A DNA stretch of 64,000 nt from Eleginops maclovinus (lineage: Eukaryota; Chordata; Actinopteri; Perciformes; Eleginopidae). How positions within the stretch are numbered: the stretch's first letter is position 1; every line of letters starts with the position of its first letter. This document shows positions 48,087 through 58,378 of this stretch, piece by piece. Both the position numbers and the translations under genes were made by a program. Location of the stretch: assembly GCF_036324505.1 (NCBI RefSeq), contig NC_086360.1, positions 18,778,261-18,842,260 on the forward strand, written 5' to 3'. The notes under the pieces are model-generated. The model ran no database searches and was not told the DNA's origin. It saw only the letters and a list, made by a program, of their open reading frames with translations.

Positions 48087-48466
48087 TCATTCATATGTGG
48101 TAATTATTTTCGAAATAAATAAAAAACAAACCAAAGCACTCAAGTTCTTTAAGTCAAACAAGGACAGTATCGTGAAAATGGAACCAGGGACAGAAGTATC
48201 ACAATACTCCAATCAGCAAATTATGTTAAAATATGATGTATATTAAAATATAGAAATTCCCTCATAAAGAACTGCTTCTCATTACAAAAGCAGTCACAAA
48301 TTGCACTTCCCACGACCCTTTAGTTACAGCATCACAGCACAGCACACCCAGTACATTCTGCGTCTACGTCAGCGTGGCACTCTGCCAGCGACTCCGGCAC
48401 CCGTTCAATTCCAGCTCCTGTTCAGCCCCGCGGGACACAAACACCACGCCAGGCTCCGGTAGGGGA

Positions 48467-51400
48467 TCACTGCTCGGCTGTAGCTGTGTCTTCCAGGAGA
48501 GCTCTCATGTCCAACAGAGCATCCTCTACAGCCCGGGCAAACTTGGCAGCATTTGTCTCGTCACAGCTGTTGAAGGCCGTGATGGCGATGTTGATGTGCT
48601 CATCCATGGGATTGTAACACACTCCATAGCCATCTGGCACCATTGGACCAAAGCACATCACACAGTCTGTCTTGGAGCCAACCTGGACACGGAGATGGGA
48701 GAGATGAGGGAGAGCAAACAAATATGACAACAAGTAATCATTCGCTAAGGGAAAGTAAACTGTTGATTTTCTTAGATGCAAATATACCTGGCTGGTGGAG
48801 AGATGGAAATGCTCAGCCACAGCAAAAGAGGTATCCATGAATATCTCAGGCATGGAGGTCAGGTCTTCAATACTCAGCATCTTTAGCCCCAGGAGATGCC
48901 TGTCTATGGCTTGTCCATGAATTGCCTAAGAAGGAAAAAGTTAAATGTGTACAACTATGACAAATCAAACTATGATTTTTAATGTTGATAAATTCCAGCT
49001 CTTACATCGTAAGTGTTCTTCTTATGCATCGTTTCAGCCTTCTGCAGCAGCGCCAGCCTCTCTGTGTTCTGTTGACAATATTTACTGTTCAGAAGGACGG
49101 CCTACATGCCTTAAATTGTACATAAATAGTGAGACTCTAGTGGATTAACAGTACCTGTTTGCTTGGGTCTTGCATTGCCTGGACAAATTTAAAGGAGTCT
49201 GCAGTAGTAGAACGGACAACATCTGTGCGCCCGTATTTGAACATTCGCAACGATGCACTCTCATAAGTAGAGCAGCAAATATTATACATCCTGGAGTTCA
49301 AAAACAGCACACAGGTTATATTAATTGATACTCTCAATGTCCATGTCCAGCATCATTATTCGAAATAGGAAAAGGGATTTCTTACCTGAAGTAGGCAAGT
49401 TGAAGAGCCATTTGCACAAAGGCATCTGGACTCAGCTTATGTTTCTTTGGAACACTTTTTCCAAAATGAGAAAACATAAGGGCCCTCACGTCTAAGTCCT
49501 GCACCATTCTGAAGAAACAAAGATGGGAGTGCCTCAAAGAAAAGGTCTAATATTATAATTGATTATATAATTAGAATAATAATCACAATTGCACTTTTAC
49601 ATACATGTTCATGTTTTGTTTGGCACTCTCAATGTCTCTTTTGACCTCAGGTGTAATGTTAAAACGCAGCTTCAGAGGCATGGACAAGGGAACCATGGGA
49701 GTGCGCACTATTTCAGCTCGTTGCCTGTTGAGAAAACATGAAACATTTAGTGCATTTTAGCTCATTTGAAAATAGGAAAAACACTGATCTAAGAATTAAA
49801 AGACACATACATGAATTTAACAACGAAATCGATGAGAAACACGATGGGTGGACCCTCAGCAGGTGCATGTTCATACACCAGTCCACATGTGCCGTCCTCA
49901 CCAACAATGAACTGAGAAATATAAACAATCACTTTCAAATTCCCAACCATTACCACAGTAGTTTTGATAAATTGCAATATAAAGTAATTTGTCTCAAACT
50001 CACCTGTATCGTCTTGTCAAACCAGCGGTTGCCGCTGTTCCAGCGCGCTCCTCCTCCATGCAGCATCTGTGCAGCCACGCGGCTCGGATACAGCTCGTCT
50101 GACACGCGTGGCATTGGGGCGTCCAGGCAAACTGTGAAGATACCTTTCTGGATGGCACGGACTGACTCCTTATTTGTCTTATCTGAAAAGAAATAAAACA
50201 TCATTTTTCTTTGACCGGATTTATTCTAAATAAGAGAACACATCTTTTAAAAATTCATGTTTAAGTTACAGGATCTTAAATGTGGTTGTCTTTGCGTTGC
50301 TCACCCTTTATCAGATTGTTATAGGCTTTTCCCCAGGTGTTTCGATGCTGTGATGTGAGGATGCCAATAGGTTCCTTGTTAGTCTGCAGAGAGGAGTTCC
50401 AGATCTTCTCCAGCTGCATGTAGATCTGGTCTACTGTCAGCGGAATGCCATCGCTGTGGTACACATCTAAAACGAAAAACTGAGGGAAAAGGCCAAGTTA
50501 ATTTAAAACTGCCACAGGTTCACTATTTCTTTATCAATTGCACCATAATTCTGTGGAGTTGTCTAGTTGAAACAAGAGGAACAGCGATGCCATCTAGAGT
50601 ACCTGGAAGTTGTGGACCACAGTGATGTGAGTCACGGGTGTATTCCCACTGTTGTAATTTACAACAGTATCTCTCTTTGGGCCCGGGATACGGCAGGAGG
50701 ATAGGATCTGGTAATACTGGTCCATGCACAGCGGCTTCCCACTCAGATACTCTATAGGCAGGGTATCACTGTGACACAGCATCCAGCATATATTTGCAGA
50801 TTTGTAAGTCAACTGAGAAGTGATGATAATGAGCTTTCTGTTATTATACATCCATTCATTTCTGACAAACTCACGTGTCAATCATTTTTTTAAAGTCCAA
50901 GACTCCTGCAATCAGTTTTGCAGCAAACCTGCAAAGAAGACAGTATCGGTGTTATGGACTAGCATACGGTATTATGAGTATTCAATCATCAGTAGCCAGC
51001 TCTTAAAGAAGACATTTACAACCTGAATGTCATTCAATATGACCTCCTGGTGGCACTCACTGACAAATTGTAGACCTACTCCAGTACTCTCTATGTGGCC
51101 ACTGTGTTCACTGCATATCCCATGGGTCACAGTAGTCAAAAACAGCTGTGCAATGCTATGATGTGCCAAATGGCTTTAAATAGCTAGCCTTTAGAGGGAA
51201 GCCTGCGCAAAGGTCAAATTTAAACTCTAGTTTTATACAAGCTTGTTTACACTACGCTTCAACAGGATGTAAATCACTCTTTAAAACTTTATGATTGTGC
51301 TTATAATAGAAAATGAAAGGGATAGTTTGAATGTTTTGATGCAGGGTTGAGTGAGGTACTTGTCCAAATTCAGTGTGTTACATACAGTAATAGCAAATAG

Positions 51401-54107
51401 CACGCCCCTAGTTTAGAGAAACAGACAGTAGTTTCTACACTGGAGCAAAGCAATATACTGCTGTGGGAGTTGCTCTTCTACCGTTGCCTTTATCAGTCGT
51501 TTTTTTGGGTGTGATTGTATGACTGGTTGGAGTGTGATGGCTTTGGGGACAGTATGGATATAATGGCTTCAGTTTTCAGTCAGAAAGGACTGTCTTACGG
51601 CAAGTTAAAGCAATGTGAATACTCTAAATAGCGTACTCTTAAGCTGATATTGATTGATTTGGTAGCTTAAATGGGTTTTCATCCTAGCCTAGACCAAAGC
51701 AGTACATTGCTTTGCTTCCTTTCCTGTACTCCTTCCTTTTTCTCTGGGGGCTTGCCGACCACCGTTTACTGTAGGTAGCACACTGACTACTGATAAGAAC
51801 CACAAGAACCACAGTTCAAGATAACCAAAGTCTCCCTTTAAGGTTAATAAATTATAATCTTTGAAACCAAGAAAGATACATTTATTAGATGTACTGGCAC
51901 TTCTTTTTTCTGAAGGATGGCTTGGATCTCTAGTTTTATGCGAGCTTGTTCCCACTGCATTCAAACTTTGGGAGAACCCATATTTATGTGCTTATAATTA
52001 GGCCAGAGTTTTTTATAAGTGATATAATAGGATTTGGATAAACGGTTAAGTTATTGTGGTCTTACAATGGATCCTCACCTCATCTGTCCTTGTCGATCTC
52101 TGAAGCGCATGCGGGGCAGGACAACCCCAGGGCTGGTGTAGACCGCCAACGGCATCCGGCAATCGAGATAGGCTGACTGCATCCACCATTCTGACAGCTA
52201 CATAGAGCAGGAGTCAGAAATCAGGACTTTCCTCAAGCCAGGGTTACCACAAAATATTCAGTTTAATACAACCAGAGATCTACCCAGTTGTCAGTCTTGC
52301 GTGCCCGTCGCTCCAGGCTTTTCTGCAGCCTATCCCCAACACCACCCTCAAGGAACTCCTTCACAAGCTGCCTGGTGTGTTCCAGCTCCTCCTCGCTGAC
52401 TATGGGCTCCAGAGTGGTCAGGTATTTCTCGAATGTCTGCTTCAAGGGCGGCACAGGCAGCGTAGGTAAACCCTCCTGGTGCATCATGGACCTCTCTGGG
52501 ATCTGTATAACGGATCTGACCAGGCGACATGGCTTCACTATGCCAGGCCGCAGCTGAAAGAAAAAGTACTTATCAGCATAAACTCTTATTTCTCATTTGT
52601 ATAATATTACACTGGCAAGTCTAACACATTTGGAAAGTGTCACAACTGTTCTTTGGGCATATATTTAAAGTGACCACATGGCCATAATGCACACTCACTG
52701 CCTTGATATTAAAGCTAAAGTGCTTAGTGGTAATCTCAATAGTTGAACCAGAAGATAAATTAGACTACAGCTAAGTGATACTGAGTTTTTGTCAAATATT
52801 AATTAAATCCTCAGTGGAAATGGGTTCAATTAAGGACAGTATGTTGTGAACAACATTTTCAGAGTACGATGATTTGAACTTAGAAACCTGAAACCAAAAC
52901 AACTGAGCAAAGCAGTCATACTATTTGCTTTGACCCACTGGTGTTAGCTTTTCCAACCTATAAATACAAGGTTGACACAGTTGAAGCTTTGAAATGGTAG
53001 CTAAAGCTAACACACATGAAAGCAATAAATATATCTGTGCTCACTAGTGCTCTCGTTTTTATAAACAATTATGATAAGATTTAAAAATACATTTGGGTGA
53101 AGGTACATTTGGTTTATACATGTATTTTGTATTAATGTAGCTGTAAGAATTCCTGCATAAAAGTATTACTTACAAGTAAAAGTTTCTGTAAAGTACATAA
53201 ATATTAGCATCAAAATGTACCTTCTGCATTAGGGGTCATATAAGGTAATGTTTATTGATACATCTGATCACGTTAATGTGACAGCTGGTAAAAGTGGAGC
53301 TAATTTTAAATACTTTATATACTGTAAGGCAGCTTGTAAGATATCATAAAGTTTATATTCAACCGTATAAACTATTATTTATTCATGCTATTCATCTGAA
53401 TCCTCAAAGTGACTCAATTATTAGTAAATGTAAATTACAATGTCTGCCTCTGGAAATAAAATAGCAGAAAATGAAAAACTTCTTAATGTTTTTTCTCAAA
53501 TGTGTACTTCTTCTACCAGGAAAATTAAGTTACAGTGGGGATACGAATTCATTCTTAATTATTATATAGTGGTGATATAACTCATATGTATGCCAAGCCT
53601 AAAGACAAAATAACTTCCGGTACACTCTTACAAAATAAAAGGCTATGACCTCCGAAAGTCACAGGCGTGTTGTGTATTTGGCAAATCATGCCAAAACAAA
53701 TAATGAAAAGAAACTAATAATAATACATGACCGACTCATTAATGCAGCTAACTACTAGCTACTGGTATGTTGACAATTTCGTCCTTTTTTGCAGCATGCG
53801 TAGTATACTATGCTACCTGCTAAGCTAGGCTAATTTACGCATAAAGTCACAGTACAGGGTTGATAAATTCCACTCTAAGTGAAGCCTATTTCAAATAATA
53901 AGTACCGTACCACACATTTTGACAGCCTGCAGTGGAGAAACATTTAAATGTTAACCTAATATCACAGTGTTGATGTCCTGAACAACGCCCCACCCCCGTT
54001 AGTCGCCTTAAAGCCAAACGTAACGTTACTGCGTTTGTTATTACGCATCTAAAATAAAGACTAAATAACAATAGACTCACCGCGGCCTTGACAAAAACAC
54101 CCAACAT
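48467..54107 (-). CDS. crat: Carnitine O-acetyltransferase
   Basis: CRAT moves short acyl groups between CoA and carnitine, buffering acetyl-CoA in mitochondria and peroxisomes. Exons: 54081-54107, 52284-52553, 52079-52197, 50875-50928, 50603-50768, 50305-50479, 50004-50182, 49811-49911, 49605-49724, 49386-49508, 49155-49290, 49006-49068, 48788-48925, 48467-48682. Total 1,887 nt, 628 aa (human 626). The catalytic His is H345 in [12 protein letters not shown] (human H343). The substrate-site STS motif is S554-T555-S556 in HFHLSTSQ. Other family landmarks are PLPVPPL-type [38 protein letters not shown] and [10 protein letters not shown]. The N-terminus ([22 protein letters not shown]) is basic and without acidic residues, as for a mitochondrial presequence. 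The C-terminus is TATAEQ, not a peroxisomal SKL/AKL-type signal. Confidence 0.96.
50929..52078 (-). other. crat intron 3 (1.15 kb)
   Basis: Contains the long foldback element at about 51,316-51,841, listed separately. The rest shows no exon. Confidence 0.7.
51316..51841. mobile_element. 0.5-kb foldback (long inverted repeat) MITE in crat intron 3
   Basis: The left end GAAAGGGATAGTTTG and right end CAAAGTCTCCCTTTA are inverted relatives. The symmetry continues inward: AGCAAAGCAATATACTGCT (about 51,444-51,462) mirrors AGCAGTACATTGCTTTGCT (about 51,698-51,716), and CAGTGTGTTACATACAGTAA (about 51,381) mirrors TTTACTGTAGGTAGCACACT (about 51,764). The left half also resembles a repeat scattered through percomorph genomes. 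There is no protein, so it would depend on a transposase elsewhere. Confidence 0.75.
52554..54080 (-). other. crat intron 1 (1.5 kb)
   Basis: Separates the 9-codon first coding exon from the rest. No exon seen. About 53,105-53,520 is a reverse-oriented copy of the teleost hAT-like repeat, listed separately. Confidence 0.6.
53105..53520. repeat. hAT-like MITE remnant in crat intron 1
   Basis: Phrases such as AAGTATTACTTACAAGTAAA, ATTAGCATCAAAATGTACCT, AATGTGACAGCTGGTAAAAG, GGAGCTAATTTTAAATACTT and AATAGCAGAAAATGAAAAAC belong to the same common teleost element as the copies at 21.2 kb and 39.9 kb. Terminal repeats are too eroded to place. Confidence 0.5.
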
Positions 54108-55100
54108 CTTGTCAAACAGACTTGTTAAAGTATAACGCTGTCCTGGGAATAAAGATGAGAGACCCTCGGGCAGTCATGTCTCAAGGACAAGCACTCGGTG
54201 TATTCTCAGCTGTCCGCCCCCCCAGACCCAATGAACAGACAACTGCGAGCTCTCCACAGTGCTGCTTTTCCTAGTGGGGTTTATTGTGCATGCATCTCGT
54301 TTTTCAAATGTTTTGCACACGTTTTGGAAGCAATGACTGTCTCATTTCATTATAATTCATTTTAGTAAAAATAAATAGTACCTAATTAAGCTACATTCCA
54401 GTGATGTTGTATGAACTATTGGGCTGTCTTTTAGTTTAAGTCATGACAGATACATACATTATAACGTTAGATATGAAATCCCAAATTACTGGTAAAATGA
54501 TGTCGATGGGAAAACAAATACAAGGTCACTTTAAACACCATAGCCTGCCTAATTTTCATGTGCTCTCTTATAATGTCGTATAATTATTCAGGATTTTAAG
54601 TTTAGATTTAGAGCCAATACATCAGTGTTTTAAACATATGTTAGCCAACTGTATTAATAAAGGATATAACCAGATATAAATAAAACATTTACAGAATGAT
54701 ATGCGATGCTGTGTTGATTTGCTTCACGAGGCTGTACAGATCTTAACCAGCCACATGATGGAGCTCTTCCAACATGCCAACATCCTTGCAAAAGAAGCAG
54801 CATGAACTCATTTCTTCAGGAAATACAAACCAAACATAGACTACAGCATCTCAAACGAATCACCAGAAAATAATGTTTAAATGAAAGGTGCCATTAAGTC
54901 ACTCTGGGTAAATAAATTGTATCAATAGGCATTAAAAATGTTCAAAGAATCAGAAGTAGTTCGACATAATATGAATGCTCTGTATAAGCACATTTCAGAA
55001 ACATTTTTCAATAACAGATGAGAGAGAGAATTGCATTCGTGTCATGGTTTATTTGAAACAATAAAATAAATCGATACAAAGAATAAAATAATCATACAAA
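54108..55100. other. crat-ier5l intergenic spacer: crat promoter and ier5l 3' UTR
   Basis: Next to the crat ATG the sequence is G+C-rich, with a C run (CCGCCCCCCCAG, about 54,216-54,227), as expected for a housekeeping-type promoter. Close to the ier5l stop, TTTATT at 55,048-55,053 (AATAAA in the ier5l sense) is a candidate polyadenylation signal with a very short 3' UTR. The remainder is AT-rich and featureless. Confidence 0.5.
55048..55053 (-). terminator. ier5l: Candidate ier5l polyadenylation signal
   Basis: AATAAA in the ier5l sense, about 50 nt past the stop codon. A more distal signal cannot be excluded, because immediate-early mRNAs usually have longer AU-rich 3' UTRs. Confidence 0.4.
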
Positions 55101-55976
55101 TCAAAATGCTTCGATTGCTCTTGTCCAACCGCTGCCTGTTAACAGTGTATGTTTTAAACAAATTGTTTGAGTAGCGAATATTTGCTCAAGGTCCGTCTGT
55201 TGCCAACTCACAAACTCAGATAGTCCGCCTGAACCCAACACTGAGATCAGGTTGGAGATGTTTGTGCTGTCCAACTGCTCCGATTCTGAATGTAACTCAT
55301 CATCAGTCCTCATCCTTTTACATGGCACTAGCCCAAAGTCTGGCAAATAAAACTCTGGATCAACAATATGATAACTTGTGTCCATCTTTCGCTTTTTAGC
55401 GTAGGACTGCGCGCCCTGCGGCTGTTTTGACTGTGCGCAACAGTCTGAGTGGAAGTACCCATTCGTGACAGTAGTCACCACATGCGTGTCCAAGTCCAGG
55501 ACAGTCTTTTGGTTGGCTTGTGCGTTTTGGATAGGTAACTCCCAGGGGGATTTGTCTGCACAACTCCAACAGGCTTCCGAAACCATGAGGTCAGAGTCAC
55601 TTGGTGAAAGCATTGCGCAGGCTGATGCGTCTTGGTGCGCCACCTCTGCAGGCTGTCCGTTATGCTGGTGCGCTCCGCAGTGCCAAGTGTCCGACTCAAC
55701 CCCTGTAAAGTTGCAGTAGAAGTCATCGGACAACTCCGTTAAGCTCCCAGTCAGTTCAAAATATTCTTGCCTTTCACGGACAGCAGCTACATCCTGATAT
55801 TGATGCGTCCTCTGCGTTTGTAAGTTTTTGCTCACATAAAACTGCCTGGCGTTTCTCAGTACGTACGTTACCAGTAAGTTCTTGTGGAGCTTGATGCCCC
55901 CTCTCTGCGTCCTGGAGCTTTGGATTTTCCTCAAAGAAATGGAGATCAGATTCTGTGCGTCAAATGCACACTCCAT
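55101..55976 (-). CDS. ier5l: Immediate early response 5-like protein
   Basis: A single-exon gene, as in the IER5/IER5L family, which are serum- and stress-induced nuclear regulators (IER5 acts with PP2A and HSF1; the role of IER5L is less clear). The open frame from the ATG at 55,976 encodes 291 aa. It could be extended two codons upstream only through a TTG; the ATG giving [18 protein letters not shown] matches the family N-terminus ([18 protein letters not shown] as recalled for human). The conserved [20 protein letters not shown] block follows. Basic patches KKRK (about 194-197) and CKRMR (about 219-223) look like nuclear localisation signals. The C-terminal family box is [12 protein letters not shown]...GWTRAIEAF, ending at the stop. 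The middle is poorly conserved and Gln/Ser-rich. Confidence 0.95.
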   Translation of the reverse strand: MECAFDAQNLISISLRKIQSSRTQRGGIKLHKNLLVTYVLRNARQFYVSKNLQTQRTHQYQDVAAVRERQEYFELTGSLTELSDDFYCNFTGVESDTWHCGAHQHNGQPAEVAHQDASACAMLSPSDSDLMVSEACWSCADKSPWELPIQNAQANQKTVLDLDTHVVTTVTNGYFHSDCCAQSKQPQGAQSYAKKRKMDTSYHIVDPEFYLPDFGLVPCKRMRTDDELHSESEQLDSTNISNLISVLGSGGLSEFVSWQQTDLEQIFATQTICLKHTLLTGSGWTRAIEAF

Positions 55977-56089
55977 CCTCAACCGGGCCAGCCGTTCTTT
56001 CCTCTCAGTCTCTCAAATCGTTCGGTTCTTCACTGAAGAAATATGTTAGGCTTTAGTTGAGATTCCTACTGGATTCGTGTAGACTGTGT

Positions 56090-56225
56090 CCATAGCTCTC
56101 CATGTCTTCCCAGTAAGGGCATGGATTTGCAACGCTCATCTTTCCTTGCCACGCCCTCACGTAGACATTGTCCAATGGGAGGGAGGCGGTGCTTCTGTTA
56201 TACGCAAATATCACTACTAGCCTCA
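56090..56225 (-). promoter_or_regulatory. ier5l: Candidate ier5l promoter
   Basis: 120-250 bp upstream of the ATG lie a GC/CACCC-type box (GGGCGTGGC on the minus strand, about 56,149-56,157), a CCAAT motif on the plus strand (about 56,171) and an AT element GTATAACA on the minus strand (about 56,198-56,205). The stretch is CpG-richer than the repeat field beyond it. No clear serum response element (CC(A/T)6GG) was found. Confidence 0.4.
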
Positions 56226-56299
56226 TTCAGAATGCACGTAGGAGCGGGCATGCTGCATTTCACTAAATATGTTCTTTAAATCTCAGTGCAGACTAAAAT

Positions 56300-57015
56300 C
56301 ATCACAAGTTAAGTTTATATAGAATAGAAGAAAGTAGAACGAAATAGGACAGAAAGAGAGGAGTGGAACATTATAGTCATTGTAATAGAATAGACCATAA
56401 TATACATAGGAATAAAACCGATTAGAGTAGACAGAGAGTTATAACACAGAGATAAAATGTAATAATAAGTTATGATATTAGAGTATTATAGAAAACTGTA
56501 GAGAGAATATAATAGAACATTGTTCAGATTAGTAGAATGTAATAGAGAGAAATATTATACAAGATGCAACAGAGTTATTTCATAAAATATATTGTGGTAA
56601 AATAGAATAGATAGACATAAAAAGGTTAAAATATATAGGAAAGTATAAAGTATAGAATACAGAAGAGTAGAGTACTATACAACAGAATAGAACAGGAGTT
56701 AATAGACCTATATTAGGTGATAACACTAGAATTAATAGACCATACCAAATTGTTATAGAGTTGAATGGATTATGGTAGATAATAACTACATCAAGTCATA
56801 AAACACATAAGAGAATGGAACATATAGCAGTGAGAATGATATAATTCAATAAAGACTACATGGAACAATATAATACAATAGACATTAATACAATACCAAA
56901 GAGCAGAGAGTTATAGCACAGAACTGAGATCTATACAACACAGTAAATAATAAAAAAGTAACGTAAAATACAACATATAGAACTAGAGATGACTTAAATT
57001 ATAGGTGAATAGAAT
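56300..57015 (+). repeat. Quasi-periodic ATAGAATAGA purine-rich tract
   Basis: About 700 bp dominated by degenerate AATAGA/ATAGAAT/TATAGA words (for example TATAGAATAGAAGAAAG, GTAATAGAATAGACC, AAAATAGAATAGATAG, TATAGAATACAGAAG). The plus strand is very poor in C. It has no open frame and looks like a decayed pentamer/hexamer satellite. Confidence 0.75.
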
Positions 57016-57214
57016 AGCAAACCTATTAATAGAGCTCTTTTTGTACAAGTAAATCCTAAAATGACAGAAAGACCAAATAAAATATGTCCAACACTATCTT
57101 GAAACTAAAAGGATATTATAAGTGTTATGAGTATAAACAACAGATAATCAAGAAACCAGCACAAATGCTAACTTATTGTCGATTTGAATCACAAACTTTA
57201 AGATTTGAAATCAT

Positions 57215-57810
57215 TTTCCGACTTTCCACCGATCCCCTGAACCCCACTGACTGATCCATGAAGCATCTCCTGACTGCAATCATTTTGACTTCTATACAAT
57301 ATAATACAATCGTGCAATATGACACTGTACAACAAAACTTTCTATATAACGCATTGTACTATACTATGACTCTATACTGTACTAAGTAACGAAAGTAATA
57401 GGATTCCTCAAAAGTCAAAACAAATATAGACACAGTTTCAATAAGAAGCATCAACCCTAACAACAGAAGATAGTAAAGTATTGTTCAGCTCTATATAATT
57501 CTAAACAACTTTGTATTAAAAAAACCTGTACTATACTGTACTATAACTTTGTACTGTAGTAAGTAACACAGATATTTCCTCAAAGGTCAGGTTGAATATA
57601 TACACACTCACTAAAAGCATAATCCCTAACAAGAAAGGAAAATAACACCTTGACATTCACTTCCATACAATACTTTACAATTGTGTTCTTTAGAAGCCTT
57701 CTCTCTACTATACTGTATTTGACTATATTGGTTTACTAGACTTAGGTAAATAGACCTTTCCTCCAAATCAAAATTAAATATATACATGCAGTAGATAGGT
57801 TTTTTGTACC
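57215..57810. repeat. Diverged ~180-bp tandem repeat, 3-4 copies
   Basis: Anchors recur at regular spacing: TTCCTCAAAAGTCAAAACAA (about 57,402), TTCCTCAAAGGTCAGGTTGA (about 57,575) and TTCCTCCAAATCAAAATTAA (about 57,757). Each is followed by an A(T)ATA(G/T)ACAC-like segment and preceded by a CTATACTGTA-type segment. Spacings are about 173 and 182 bp. A weaker fourth copy may start near 57,215. Confidence 0.65.
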
Positions 57811-58169
57811 AATACACATGTAGTCAATTATGAACAGACTGTCTGGACCTGACAATGATGTCATCAGACCTGCCTCTGATAATAGAAATACTGTCACCGT
57901 TCTCAGATGTGTGAGGTAAAAGCTCTTTGTAGGCGGATTATCTGTCATCCATGCCCCACATCTGTTTGTGTGTACACACACAGATGGCTGACATCATACT
58001 GAACACCTGGATATGACTTTGATTTTCTGCCAGATACGTGAATTAGGAGGACAGCCACTATTATGGTTATCATGCTCTGATAATGGAGTAAATTGGAGTC
58101 TGACATGTGTGCTCTCTCTGGAATATGGTTTAAGTGGCTGGGAGCAGATTGAGATCATTTTTTATGGTA

Positions 58170-58378
58170 CAGCACGCTACAGTCCTAGGCCCTGCTGTGG
58201 TTCCCTTGCAAGGCACCGGACACCATTGCTCCCCGGGCACTGCACAATAGCTGCCCACTGCTCCTAGTGCTAGGATGGGTTAAATGCAGAGGACCAATTT
58301 CACTGTGTGTGCTATGCTGTGTGCATGTATGTGACTAATAAAGAGGGTTTCATCCTCCGATTCTATCTATCTATCTTA
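58170..58378 (+). repeat. 3' part of an L2-like LINE/SINE with (CTAT)n tail
   Basis: Contains CCCCGGGCACTGCACAATAG, CTGCCCACTGCTCCTAGTGC, TAGGATGGGTTAAATGCAGA and GGACCAATTTCACTGTGTGT, then ATGTGACTAATAAAGAGGGT and (CTAT)n. This is the well-known 3' portion of a teleost non-LTR retroposon family. No reverse transcriptase is encoded here. Confidence 0.7.

Noticed and set aside
55101..55982. ier5l start two codons upstream (55,982)
   Set aside because: That codon is TTG, not ATG. The ATG at 55,976 matches the conserved family N-terminus MECA.
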